From the NCBI GenBank assembly GCA_036258175.1, contig DATAEE010000263.1:1-64000 (forward strand): a stretch of 64,000 nt of DNA. Reading direction: 5' to 3'. Shown here in pieces: positions 42,587 to 51,125 of this stretch. The notes below the pieces were generated by a model. It saw only the letters and a program-made list of their open reading frames with translations, did no database searches and was not told where the DNA came from. How positions within the stretch are numbered: position 1 is the stretch's first letter; each line of letters starts with the position of its first letter. The position numbers were made by a program, and so were the translations under genes. The stretch is from DATAEE01 sp036258175. GTDB taxonomy: Bacteria; Acidobacteriota; Vicinamibacteria; Vicinamibacterales; 2-12-FULL-66-21.

Positions 42587-44167
42587 ATGAGACGACGAGA
42601 CTTTCTCCGAACGACCGCCGCGGCCGGCGCTGCGCTCGCTGCGAGTGACCTCGTTGCCGACCTCGTCGCGCAATCGTCCGGCAAGCGCGTGCTCGAATCG
42701 CGGTTCAAAGGGCTGTCGGACGTCGCCCTCCGCGAGGCGAAGCGGCTAGGGTGCTCGTACGGCGACATCCGGTTTACGCGGAACGTGGACGACTCCGTCA
42801 GCGTCAGGGACCGGATCGTCACGGAGGGGTTTGGCTTTGGCGGCCGCGGCCGAAGCGAAAGCGCAGGGTTTGGGGTCCGCGTGATCCACGGCGGGGTGTG
42901 GGGCTTCTCGAGCAGTCCGATCGTGACCGAGGACGAGATCCGGAAGACGACTCGAATCGCGGTCGACGTCGCCAAAGCGAGCGCGATCGCGAAACGTGTC
43001 GATGTGAAGCTCGTCCCCGTGCCGGCCTATACCGACTACTGGGCCGTTCCAATCAAGCGGGATCCGTTCCAGGTTCCCCTCGACGAGAAGATCGCTTTTC
43101 TCATGAAGGTGAACGAGGCGGTCCTCAAGAACAAGGACGTGTTTCGCGTGCAGTCGGCGATGGCGTTCGATTACGAGTGGAAGTACCTGGCGACGTCCGA
43201 GGGCTCGTACATCGAGCAGGAAGTGTGGCGCACGTCCCCAGGATTCAACGTAATTGCGCGGAAGGGCCGGTCCGTCAAGAGCCGCACGTTCAACGTGCCG
43301 CCGCGAACCGGCGGCTACGAAATCGTCGAGAACTCGCAGATGCTCGAAAACGCCGAACGGATCGCCGCCGAGGCCGTCGAGCATGCCGGTGCGCCGCCGG
43401 TGCAGGCCGGCGTCAAGGACCTCGTGCTGACGCCGTCGCACGCGATGCTCACGATCCACGAAATCATTGCGCACCCTACGGAACTGGATCGCGTGCTGGG
43501 TTACGAGGCGAACTACGCGGGCACCAGCTTCATCAAGCTCGCCGACGTCGGGAAGTTGAAGTACGGGTCGAAACAGTTCAACGTCACGGGCGATCGAACG
43601 ATCCCCGGCGGCATGTGCACGATTGGCTATGACGACGATGGCGTGAAGCCGATGGAGTTTCCGATCGTGCGGGAGGGGGTCCTCGTCGGACTACAGAGCA
43701 ACCGCGAGACAGCGCACTTTCTCAGCCTGAAGCAGTCGCACGGCTGCACGTTCGCGACGTCGTGGCGGAACTTTCCGTTCCTGCGCATGCCGAACGTCCA
43801 CGTGGACGCCGGCCCGCCAGGATCGCCAAGCCCTGAAGAAATCATCGCGGACACCAAGGACGGCATCCTCATCGAGGGCCGCGGGAGCTATTCGATCGAC
43901 CAGCAGCGCTACAACGGCCAGTTCGGAGGCGACGCGTTCTGGGAGATTAAGAACGGCAAGGTCACCCGCATGGTGTCCGACGTGACCTACAACGCGATCA
44001 CGACCGACTTCTGGGCGAATCTCGACGCGGTCTCCGGGAAGGAGTCGTGGCAGATGTTCGGCACGACGGGAGACGCCAAAGGCCAGCCGGTCCAGATCAA
44101 TCACCCGTCGCACGGGTCGCCGTATCTGCGCATCCGGCGCATGATGGTCGGGGCGGCGTACACGTAG
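42587..44167 (+). CDS. tldD: TldD family metalloprotease with Tat signal peptide
   Basis: 526 residues. The catalytic TldD subunit carries the zinc motif HEIIAH at 291-296 (HExxxH). The N-terminus MRRRDFLRTTAAAGAALAASD is a twin-arginine signal. Core features: LTPSHAMLTIHEIIAHPTEL, FPIVREGVLVGLQSNRETAH, GCTFATSWRNFPFLRMPNVH and EIIADTKDGILIEGRGSYSI. A Tat signal is odd because E. coli TldD/TldE is cytoplasmic, and the neighbouring TldE here shows no signal. The ATG at 42587 is the only start that yields the twin-arginine motif. Possible roles are periplasmic peptide processing with co-export of TldE; this is inference. Confidence 0.9.
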   Translation: MRRRDFLRTTAAAGAALAASDLVADLVAQSSGKRVLESRFKGLSDVALREAKRLGCSYGDIRFTRNVDDSVSVRDRIVTEGFGFGGRGRSESAGFGVRVIHGGVWGFSSSPIVTEDEIRKTTRIAVDVAKASAIAKRVDVKLVPVPAYTDYWAVPIKRDPFQVPLDEKIAFLMKVNEAVLKNKDVFRVQSAMAFDYEWKYLATSEGSYIEQEVWRTSPGFNVIARKGRSVKSRTFNVPPRTGGYEIVENSQMLENAERIAAEAVEHAGAPPVQAGVKDLVLTPSHAMLTIHEIIAHPTELDRVLGYEANYAGTSFIKLADVGKLKYGSKQFNVTGDRTIPGGMCTIGYDDDGVKPMEFPIVREGVLVGLQSNRETAHFLSLKQSHGCTFATSWRNFPFLRMPNVHVDAGPPGSPSPEEIIADTKDGILIEGRGSYSIDQQRYNGQFGGDAFWEIKNGKVTRMVSDVTYNAITTDFWANLDAVSGKESWQMFGTTGDAKGQPVQINHPSHGSPYLRIRRMMVGAAYT

Positions 44168-44200
44168 GGCTTGGGGCCTGGGGTTTAGGGGCCCGCGAGT
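44168..44200 (+). other. Short G-rich 7-base periodic spacer between tldD and xerD
   Basis: The 33-base gap reads as degenerate heptamers (TTGGGGC, CTGGGGT, TTAGGGG). The period is the same as in the prepilin repeat array at 21788, though the sequence differs. No promoter is apparent; GCGAG before the ATG is a poor ribosome site. Confidence 0.4.
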
Positions 44201-45100
44201 ATGATCGACGCCTATCTCACTCACCTGCGGTCTGTGCGTCGGCTGTCGCCAAATACAGTGGAGAGCTACGGGCGCGACCTGGGCGATCTCACCGCGTTTG
44301 CCGAGAGAAAGAAGACGACGCTCGACGCGCTCGGCAGGAGGGACCTCGAGGCGTTTGTTCGATCGTTGATGACGGCGGGCCGGTCGCCGCGATCCGTGGG
44401 CCGCGCGGTCGCGACCGTGCGCGGCTTTTACCGGTTCCTCGCGGCGTCGGGGCGCGTTGGCGCCGATCCGGCCGACGATCTTCGCGCGCCACGCGCCTGG
44501 CAAGCGCTTCCGAAGGCTATTGGCGTCGAAGACGTGGATCGACTCCTCGAGGCGCCGGATCCGTCGACGCCTCGTGGTTTACGGGATCGCGCGCTCCTCG
44601 AGCTGCTGTATGCCACTGGGCTGCGCGTCTCCGAGCTCGTCGCGCTGCGGCCAGCGGATGTGAACCTCGAAGCGGGCTACCTGACCTGCACCGGGAAAGG
44701 CGAGAAGCAGAGGATGGTGCCGATTGGCCAGACGGCCGCAGCCTGGGTGGCGCGCTACATGCGCGAGGCGCGTCCCACGTTGTTGCATCAGTCCGGCTCG
44801 AAACGCCCGCGTAGAGACTCTGCGTGGCTGTTCGTCAACGCGCGCGGTGGAACGGGGCTGACGCGGGTCGGATTCTGGAAGATACTCAAGGGCTACGGGC
44901 GGCAAGTGGGGCTGGCGCGCGGGCTCAGCCCGCATGTGCTGCGGCACTCGTTTGCCACGCATCTCCTGGAGCGCGGCGCGGACCTGCGGGCGATCCAGAT
45001 GATGCTGGGACACGCGGACCTCTCGACGACGCAGATATACACGCACGTGCTGGAGGCGCGGCTGCGCAACGTGTACGACAAGTTTCATCCGCGCGCCTAG
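44201..45100 (+). CDS. xerD: Tyrosine recombinase XerD/XerC
   Basis: 299 residues, the normal length of the chromosome-dimer resolvases that act at dif near the terminus. N-terminal SAM-like DNA-binding domain (YLTHLRSVRRLSPNTVESYG) and a complete catalytic set: Arg142 in TGLRVSEL, Lys166 in TGKGEKQRMVP, His245 and Arg248 in HVLRHSFATHLL, His271 in LGHADLSTTQIYTH and the nucleophile Tyr280. XerD is preferred to XerC because of overall length and RHSFATHLL context, but XerC cannot be excluded without a tree. Not part of a mobile element: no att-like repeats or integration genes adjoin it. Confidence 0.93.
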   Translation: MIDAYLTHLRSVRRLSPNTVESYGRDLGDLTAFAERKKTTLDALGRRDLEAFVRSLMTAGRSPRSVGRAVATVRGFYRFLAASGRVGADPADDLRAPRAWQALPKAIGVEDVDRLLEAPDPSTPRGLRDRALLELLYATGLRVSELVALRPADVNLEAGYLTCTGKGEKQRMVPIGQTAAAWVARYMREARPTLLHQSGSKRPRRDSAWLFVNARGGTGLTRVGFWKILKGYGRQVGLARGLSPHVLRHSFATHLLERGADLRAIQMMLGHADLSTTQIYTHVLEARLRNVYDKFHPRA

Positions 45101-45105
45101 CAACT

Positions 45106-45459
45106 ATGGCCCTGCAAATCAACGAGCGGACGACCGGCGACGTGACGATTCTCGATCTGAAGGGACGTGTCGTCCTTGGCGAGGGAGACGACCCGTTCCG
45201 TCAGCGGATCGAAGCACTCATCAAGCGAGGATCGCTGAAGATCATCCTCAATCTTCGCGAGGTTACCTACATCGACAGCGCGGGCGTCGGCGTGATGGTG
45301 GGGAGGCTCGTGGCCATGCGGAAGCTCGGCGGTGACATCCGCCTGATCAACCTCGTGCAGCGCAATCTCCGCGTGATGACGATCACGAAGCTCGTCAGCG
45401 TCTTCGAAACGTTCGAATCGGAAGAGGAAGCGGTCCGGAGCTTCGACAAAACGAACTAG
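45106..45459 (+). CDS. STAS-domain anti-sigma factor antagonist (SpoIIAA/RsbV-like)
   Basis: 117 residues. The STAS fold is clear: VTILDLKGRVVLGEGDDPFR, LIKRGSLKIILNLREVTYID, SAGVGVMVGRLVAMRKLGGD and LVSVFETFESEEEAVRSFDK. The phosphorylatable Ser lies in YIDSAGVGV. It would act in partner switching with an anti-sigma kinase, which is not present in the window. It starts 5 bases after the xerD stop. The C-terminal extension of about 15 residues beyond the fold is common. Confidence 0.92.
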   Translation: MALQINERTTGDVTILDLKGRVVLGEGDDPFRQRIEALIKRGSLKIILNLREVTYIDSAGVGVMVGRLVAMRKLGGDIRLINLVQRNLRVMTITKLVSVFETFESEEEAVRSFDKTN

Positions 45460-45471
45460 CGGCGGCGTGCG

Positions 45472-45501
45472 TTGACCGCGCGCCGTGGGCTTTGTTAGAG
45501 T
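45472..45501 (+). promoter_or_regulatory. Promoter of metK
   Basis: -35 TTGACC (45472-45477), 18-base spacer, extended -10 TGTTAGAGT (45493-45501). Hexamers and spacer are identical to the MltD promoter. Transcript start near 45508 and a leader of about 25 bases carrying AAGGAG. No SAM riboswitch fits in this leader. Confidence 0.7.
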
Positions 45502-45532
45502 TAGCTGTTTGTCCGCCTTCAAGGAGCGCGCG

Positions 45533-46684
45533 ATGGGCCGTACCGGCCGCCACCTCTTTACTTCCGAGTCTGTCACCGAAGGGCATCCCGACAAGATCGC
45601 TGATCAGATTTCCGACGCCATTCTCGATGCCATTCTCGCGCAGGATCCGGTCGGCCGGGTCGCGTGCGAGACGCTCGTCACCACCGGCCTCGCCATCGTT
45701 GCCGGAGAGATCACGACGAGCTGTTACGTCGACTTTCCTGAAATCGTCCGCGAGACAATCAAGGACGTCGGTTACACGCGCGCCAAGTACGGGTTCGACT
45801 ACGAGACCTGCGCCGTGCTGTCATCGATTCACGGGCAGTCGCCGGATATCGCAATGGGCGTCGACCCGGGTGGCGCCGGCGATCAGGGGCTGATGTTCGG
45901 GTACGCCTGCACCGAGACCGAGGAGCTGATGCCGCTCCCGATCATGCTCGCGCACAAACTGTGCCGCGGGCTGTCGTGCGCGCGGCGCGACGGCGTGCTC
46001 GATTACCTGAGACCCGACGGCAAGTCGCAGGTCACCGTCGAGTACGAGGGCGCGAAGCCGGTGCGCGTGGACGCCGTCGTCGTGTCGACGCAGCACAGCC
46101 CGACGGTGTCGAACGACGTGATGCGCGAGGACATCGTCGAGAAGATCGTCAGCCGCGTCGTCCCGCAGGAAATGATCGATCGCAACACGAAGTTCTACAT
46201 CAATCCGACCGGCCGGTTCGTGATCGGGGGTCCGCAGGGAGACGCGGGCGTCACGGGCCGCAAGATCATCGTGGATACGTACGGTGGCGCGGCGCCCCAC
46301 GGGGGCGGCGCATTCTCCGGCAAGGATCCCACGAAGGTTGATCGCTCCGCCTGCTACATGGCGCGCTTCATCGCAAAGAATTGCGTCGCGGCCGGGCTGG
46401 CCGATCGCGTCCTCGTGCAGCTCGCCTATGCGATCGGTGTGGCCGAACCGGTCTCCGTGCTCGTGGACAGCTACGGTACCGGCCGCGTGAGTGACGACAA
46501 AATGAGCGACCTCGTGCGCTCACACTTCAAGCTGACACCCCGCGGGATCATGGAAACACTCGATCTGCGGCGGCCCATCTACAAGAAAACCGCAGCGTTC
46601 GGGCACTTCGGCCGCACCGAGCCGGAGTTTACGTGGGAGCGTACCGACAAGGCGAACGCCCTCCGCGCCGACGCCGGGCTCTAA
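45533..46684 (+). CDS. metK: S-adenosylmethionine synthetase
   Basis: 383 residues, the usual length. Makes SAM from methionine and ATP. Signatures: HLFTSESVTEGHPDKIADQI at the start, GAGDQGLMFGYA (methionine-binding/SAM-synthase signature), and GGGAFSGKDPTKVDRSA near residue 260. The ATG is set by AAGGAG 6 bases upstream. Preceded by its own promoter at 45472. The last 52 bases overlap the start of the PHP hydrolase gene. Two residues at the ATP site were checked by eye and are conserved (HPDK and DPTK). Confidence 0.97.
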   Translation: MGRTGRHLFTSESVTEGHPDKIADQISDAILDAILAQDPVGRVACETLVTTGLAIVAGEITTSCYVDFPEIVRETIKDVGYTRAKYGFDYETCAVLSSIHGQSPDIAMGVDPGGAGDQGLMFGYACTETEELMPLPIMLAHKLCRGLSCARRDGVLDYLRPDGKSQVTVEYEGAKPVRVDAVVVSTQHSPTVSNDVMREDIVEKIVSRVVPQEMIDRNTKFYINPTGRFVIGGPQGDAGVTGRKIIVDTYGGAAPHGGGAFSGKDPTKVDRSACYMARFIAKNCVAAGLADRVLVQLAYAIGVAEPVSVLVDSYGTGRVSDDKMSDLVRSHFKLTPRGIMETLDLRRPIYKKTAAFGHFGRTEPEFTWERTDKANALRADAGL

Positions 46685-48342
46685 TTCGTTTCGGGATCGG
46701 AGGACTCGCCGCGGCAGCGGCGGTTCTCCTCCTTCTTCCTCCAGCGCGGATCGCGCTTCCCGCCGATGCCCGTGATCCCCGCGCTGCGGCCGGCGCGCTG
46801 CATCTGCACACGACCCGCTCGGATGGCGGCGGCAGCCCAGAGGCGGTCGCCGCCGCCGCGTCGCTTGCCGGTCTGAACTTCATCATCCTCACCGACCACG
46901 GCGACGGGACGCGCATCCCTGATCGTCCCGCATGGCGGTCCGGCGTGCTCGTGCTCGACGGCGTCGAGATCAGCACGACGCACGGGCACCTGATCGGCAT
47001 CGGGATGCGCGCGTCCGTGTATCCGCTCGGTGGAGACGCACGTGACGTCCTGGAAGACCTCGGGCGGCTGGGGGGCATCGCCATCGTTGCCCACCCGGCG
47101 TCTCCGAAGGCTGATCTGGCGTGGACGGATTGGGAGGCGCGCTTCGATGGCGCCGAGTGGCTCAGCGCAGACTCCGAATGGCGCGACGAATCATGGGCAA
47201 CGCTGGCACGTGGCGCGCTGACGTTCTTCGTCAGACCGACAGAATCGCTCGCGCGCATCTTTGATCGGCCCGACGCGCTGCTCGCGCGGCTCGACGCGCG
47301 CGCGGCCGACGATCCCGTCCTGCTCGTGGCGGGCACCGACGCCCACGGTGGCATCGGTGGGGAAGGCAAACGCCGCCTGCCTTTTCCGTCATATGCGAGC
47401 ACTCTCCGAGCCCTGTCGGTACGGCTGAGCCTTCGCGCCGCGCTTGCGGGCGACGCGGATAAAGACGCATCGCTCGTGCTCGAAGCGCTTCGCACGCGCC
47501 GGGCGTACACGTCAATCGACGCGCTGGCCGGTCCCCCTCGGCTGAACTTTACCGCCGAGGCCGGAGCCCGTGTGGAGATGGGCGGGCGCTTGCCACCCGG
47601 CAGGCCAGTCACGCTCCGCGTTCGCGCGAACGGCCCATCGGGATCGACGATCGTGCTGTTGCGAGATGGACAGGCGATTGCGCGAGCGCCCGTGCCGTCG
47701 CTCGAGCACGTGAGCGACGGCGCGCTGGGCGCGTACCGAGTGGAAGTGTACGTACCGGGCGCCCCTGGCCATCCGGCCGTGCCGTGGATCTTGAGCAATG
47801 CGATCACGGTTGGCGGGCAGAAGGATCCACCGGCGACCGAAGAGCCCCGGGTCAGTCCGCGGATCGTGCTGTTCGAACCGGGTGATCGGTCGCGATGGAT
47901 GGCAGAACGGGATCCCACCTCGCATGCGGCGATCTCGACGGCGGGTGGGGAAGGGCCGCTCGAGTTGAATTACACGCTCGGCCTTGATGAGGGCGCCAGC
48001 CCGTTCGCGGCGGCAGTGCGTGAGCTGCCGTATGGCCTGGCCGAGTGTCAAACCCTCGTGTTATCGCTGAGCGGCTCGCGCGACATGCGCGTATCAGTGC
48101 AGGCACGAGAGCCGGGTGGCGAACGGCCGGCGGAAGGAAGGCGGTGGCGACGGTCTGTTTTCGTTCCGGCCGACGGGCGAACGATCGTCGTGCCCCTTGC
48201 GTCGCTCGCTCCCGTGGAAGGGGCCGGGAGCCCGCACGCCGATCCCGCCGCTCTGCGCTCGCTGTTGTTCGTCGTCGATACCGTCAACACGAAGGCGGGG
48301 GACCGAGGCGTGCTGAGGATCCATCGCGCCGGCTGTCTGTGA
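46633..48342 (+). CDS. PHP-domain metal-dependent phosphoesterase, CehA/McbA-like
   Basis: 569 residues from GTG 46633; no later ATG/GTG upstream of the PHP core is convincing. N-terminal membrane or signal segment (about 17-37), then a PHP domain: LHLHTTRSDGGG near 57, FIILTDHGDGTRIPD, LVAGTDAHGGIGG, all carrying metal-ligand residues. Beyond residue about 280 come beta-rich domains (VTLRVRANGPSGSTIVLLRD, an Ig-like and a carbohydrate-binding-like part near 410-560). CehA-type enzymes hydrolyse esters or phosphoesters; the natural substrate is unknown. The overlap of 52 bases with metK suggests translational coupling. Confidence 0.83.
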   Translation: MGAYRQGERPPRRRRALIRFGIGGLAAAAAVLLLLPPARIALPADARDPRAAAGALHLHTTRSDGGGSPEAVAAAASLAGLNFIILTDHGDGTRIPDRPAWRSGVLVLDGVEISTTHGHLIGIGMRASVYPLGGDARDVLEDLGRLGGIAIVAHPASPKADLAWTDWEARFDGAEWLSADSEWRDESWATLARGALTFFVRPTESLARIFDRPDALLARLDARAADDPVLLVAGTDAHGGIGGEGKRRLPFPSYASTLRALSVRLSLRAALAGDADKDASLVLEALRTRRAYTSIDALAGPPRLNFTAEAGARVEMGGRLPPGRPVTLRVRANGPSGSTIVLLRDGQAIARAPVPSLEHVSDGALGAYRVEVYVPGAPGHPAVPWILSNAITVGGQKDPPATEEPRVSPRIVLFEPGDRSRWMAERDPTSHAAISTAGGEGPLELNYTLGLDEGASPFAAAVRELPYGLAECQTLVLSLSGSRDMRVSVQAREPGGERPAEGRRWRRSVFVPADGRTIVVPLASLAPVEGAGSPHADPAALRSLLFVVDTVNTKAGDRGVLRIHRAGCL

Positions 48343-48345
48343 CTG

Positions 48346-48354
48346 TGTTATAGT
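48346..48354 (+). promoter_or_regulatory. Extended -10 promoter of the GntR-type gene
   Basis: TGTTATAGT matches the extended -10 pattern. The last four bases, TAGT, also begin the operator palindrome at 48351. Predicted start of transcription is near 48361. No -35 is evident. Confidence 0.55.
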
Positions 48355-48368
48355 GCACTAGTACACTA
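48351..48368 (+). promoter_or_regulatory. Operator palindrome upstream of the GntR/YtrA-type regulator
   Basis: TAGTGCACTAGTACACTA is a near-perfect 18-base palindrome (only two positions break symmetry) centred on ACTAGT, like YtrA-type GntR operators of the form GTGTACTAGTACAC. It overlaps the -10 box and ends 28 bases before the regulator start, so binding would block transcription of the regulator itself. Confidence 0.7.
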
Positions 48369-48396
48369 GTTCTCTCGCTCTCGATCGGACGGAGAC

Positions 48397-48783
48397 GTGT
48401 TCGAGCTGAACCACGACGACCCACGGCCCATCTACCGTCAAATTGCCGACGAGGTGCAACGTACTATCGTGGTCGGAATCCTGAAGCCGGACGACTCGTT
48501 GCCAGCCGTTCGACAGCTCGCCGCGACGCTCAAGGTGAACCCGAACACGATTCAGCACGCGTATCAACAGCTCGAACGCGAGGGAGTGGTTTACGTTCGG
48601 CGGGGGAGAGGTACTTTCGTCGCCGCTGGACCTGCTTCATCGTCCACGCAGGATAGGCGGCGCCGGTCGCTTCTTGCCCGCCTGGTGGCGCAGCGTGCGC
48701 TGCGCGACGCGTTCCGACACGGCCTCGTCGCTTCTGAGCTCATTGCAGCCATCCGGGATCTCGCGCCTGCAACGGAGAGCTAA
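48397..48783 (+). CDS. GntR-family transcriptional regulator, YtrA type
   Basis: 128 residues. Winged-helix N-terminal domain with the family pattern PIYRQIADEVQRTIVVGILK, DDSLPAVRQLAATLKVNPNT, IQHAYQQLEREGVVYVRRGR and GTFVA, then a short helical C-terminal tail (SLLARLVAQRALRDAFRHGL), the hallmark of the small YtrA subgroup rather than the long FadR/HutC groups. GTG start at 48397 follows GGAGAC. The operator at 48351-48368 suggests autoregulation. YtrA regulators usually control an adjacent ABC transporter operon; here the next gene converges, so other targets lie elsewhere. Its stop overlaps the LptF-LptG stop by 4 bases. Confidence 0.92.
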   Translation: MFELNHDDPRPIYRQIADEVQRTIVVGILKPDDSLPAVRQLAATLKVNPNTIQHAYQQLEREGVVYVRRGRGTFVAAGPASSSTQDRRRRSLLARLVAQRALRDAFRHGLVASELIAAIRDLAPATES

Positions 48784-51119
48784 GTGCGGACGACGAGCAG
48801 CAAGTAGGCGGCTCCTCCCCCGAACAGTAGGTTCGGTCCCCATGCGGCAAGCATCGGTGGAAGCAGCCCTGCACTGCCCACCGCGCCGAATGCGCTCATG
48901 AGCATCCAGTAGCCGATCGCGAGCGCAATTCCGAGCCCGATACCGTACACGGCGCCGCTTCGTCCGGTCGTTGCAGCGAACGGTATCGCGATGAGCGTCA
49001 TGACGACCGTGACAAAGGGGAAGGCGATCTTCCGCGCGAGAGCCACCTCCATTGGCACGGCGTTCAGGCCGCTCGCCCGCAGCTCGGAGACGAACGTGCG
49101 CAGCTCGGAAGCGGTCATGAACCGCTCGTCGGGCCGCTCGGTCTCGAAATGCTCCGGCGGCTCGATAGCGATCAAGCGCTTCTCGAATCGCTCCCACGTC
49201 GGAGGTGCATCGGCGCGAGGGAACGTCGCGACCCAGCCGTCCTGACCCACCCAGCCTCCCTGTCTCGGTCTGTAGGAGGCGCGGCCGGTAAACGTGTGCC
49301 GTGCCAGCCGCCAGGCGTCCGGAGCGAATTCGTAGACGGAGAGCTGCGACAGCTCGTCGCGCTCCGCATCGAAGAAGGCGTAGTGATAGAGCGCGCCCTC
49401 GCGCCCGGCCAGCCATCGGCGGGTGAGCAGGTTGAACGTGCGCGGCGCGCGCCCGCGGATCTCATCGTTGAGCGCCTCGGCCCTGCGGTTCGCGCGCGCG
49501 AGGAGGTTTTCCTCGAGCAGGAACAGCGTCGCACTCGCCACCATCGCGACGAGCAGCAGGGGAGCGGCCGCCCGGTACAGGCTGATTCCGCACGCCTTCA
49601 TCACGGTCAGCTCACTTGTCCGGGCGAGAATCCCAACCACGACGAGCGAGGCCACGAGGATCGAAAGCGGAATGACGAAGTAGATGAACTGTGGGGAGGC
49701 GTACCAGAAATACTCGAGCAGCATTCCGGGGGTCGCCTGACCCTTGAAGAGCTTGTCTGACAGGTCGACGAAGGTCGCGATGTAGAAGAGACCAAGCAGT
49801 CCGGCAAACGCCAGCGCCATGATGCGGATCGCGAGAGTGCTGATGTAGCGGTCGAGGACGGTCAGCCGCGGATACCAGAAGCGGGGGAACCGGACCACGA
49901 GGACGATCCGATCGCCCCCGCCGGCGACCGGCGTAGCCGACCGGGACGCGGGCGCTGGCGACTCCGTTCGACGCCACCGAGCGAAGCGGGGCAGTCGTAT
50001 GCTTGGAATCGGAAACCTTCCCTCCGCCCAACGCGCGCGCCAAATGAGCGCACCCACTGCGACCGGCGCCAGAACCAGGTTGGGCATCCAGCGAGCGAGC
50101 ACCGCGGGCATCAGATGACCCTTGGTCAGCCCCTCGGCGAGATACATCACGATGTAGTACACGAACACCACGCCGAGGCCGATCGCGAAGCCCGCCAGCC
50201 TGCCGTCGCGGCGCGCCGTCACACCTAGGGCGAGACCCAGCAGACCGAAGACCAGGCAGGCGGCCGGGATCGAGAACTTCTGCTGGATGAACATGATTTC
50301 GTTGTGCGGGGATAGCCCCTGTGATTCTTTGAGCAGTCGCTGCGCCTGCAGCTCTGGGATCGTCAGCTCGCTGATGCCTTTTGGCGGCCCAGCGGCCGGA
50401 AACACCGTATTCGGGTCCAGGCCGAGGATCAGTGGATCCTTCCGGAAGGCGTACAGGTCGTACTCGCCGGGCGACTTGCCCGGACTGTACCGAATGCCGT
50501 CCGCGAGCACGAGGTCCACGCGTCGTGCGGCTCGATCGAGGACCAGTCGGCCTCGCTCGGCTAAGAAGATGACCGGCCGGGCGTCGGAGGTGTCGGCCAG
50601 AAACACCTTCCGCCAGCCGGCTGACGCCTCTTCCTGCACGAACAACACGCGTCCGGGAAACTCTTCGAAGAAGACCCTAGGCCGCACATCGTGCTCGGCC
50701 TTGGCCGCGATGATGTCGTAGGTGATTTCCCGGAAGGTCTGGTTCGCGTCCGGGATCGCGTAGATGAGCACCCAGAGCGTGGCGACGAAGGCGGCGGTCG
50801 ACAGGATCACGACCGGCCGGAGAAGCCGGTACAGGCTGACTCCGCACGCGAGCATGGCCACCGTTTCCCGGTCACTCGACAGGCGGCCGAGCCCGACGAG
50901 GAGGCCAACGAGGAGGGCGACGGGGATCGCTATCCCGAGCCCTGACGGGAGCAGCGTCAGCAGGATTCTCCCGACTGTCGGCCAGGGGACGCCCTTCGCG
51001 ATCAGGCGCTCGGCGTGCTCCATGATCGGCGGGATCTCAAGGATGAAGGTGAAGATCACCAGCGCGAGCAGGAACGGCGGGATGACCTGCCGGATGACGT
51101 ACCGGTCGAGCGTGCCCAC
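48780..51119 (-). CDS. LptF-LptG fusion (LPS-export permease)
   Basis: 779 residues. LptF and LptG are the two membrane subunits of the LptB2FG transporter that pulls lipopolysaccharide from the inner membrane. Here both are in one chain: an LptF-like half (about 1-375, LDRYVIRQVIPPFLLALVIF ... GVSLYRLLRPVVIL ... RRDGRLAGFAIGLGVVFVYY) and an LptG-like half (about 415-779, LDRYISTLAIRIMALAFAGL ... TSELTVMKACGISLYRAAAP ... TTGRSGAVYGIGLGIALAIG), each with about six membrane helices and a periplasmic jellyroll between helices 3 and 4. They are joined by a cytoplasmic Pro/Arg-rich linker (about 375-415). The GTG start at 51119 lies exactly 6 bases after a perfect TATAAT, so the mRNA is probably leaderless. 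Confidence 0.93.
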   Translation of the reverse strand: MGTLDRYVIRQVIPPFLLALVIFTFILEIPPIMEHAERLIAKGVPWPTVGRILLTLLPSGLGIAIPVALLVGLLVGLGRLSSDRETVAMLACGVSLYRLLRPVVILSTAAFVATLWVLIYAIPDANQTFREITYDIIAAKAEHDVRPRVFFEEFPGRVLFVQEEASAGWRKVFLADTSDARPVIFLAERGRLVLDRAARRVDLVLADGIRYSPGKSPGEYDLYAFRKDPLILGLDPNTVFPAAGPPKGISELTIPELQAQRLLKESQGLSPHNEIMFIQQKFSIPAACLVFGLLGLALGVTARRDGRLAGFAIGLGVVFVYYIVMYLAEGLTKGHLMPAVLARWMPNLVLAPVAVGALIWRARWAEGRFPIPSIRLPRFARWRRTESPAPASRSATPVAGGGDRIVLVVRFPRFWYPRLTVLDRYISTLAIRIMALAFAGLLGLFYIATFVDLSDKLFKGQATPGMLLEYFWYASPQFIYFVIPLSILVASLVVVGILARTSELTVMKACGISLYRAAAPLLLVAMVASATLFLLEENLLARANRRAEALNDEIRGRAPRTFNLLTRRWLAGREGALYHYAFFDAERDELSQLSVYEFAPDAWRLARHTFTGRASYRPRQGGWVGQDGWVATFPRADAPPTWERFEKRLIAIEPPEHFETERPDERFMTASELRTFVSELRASGLNAVPMEVALARKIAFPFVTVVMTLIAIPFAATTGRSGAVYGIGLGIALAIGYWMLMSAFGAVGSAGLLPPMLAAWGPNLLFGGGAAYLLLVVRT

Positions 51120-51125
51120 GAGAGG

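Noticed and set aside
45502..45532. SAM riboswitch before metK
   Set aside because: The leader is only about 25 bases long, too short for any SAM aptamer.
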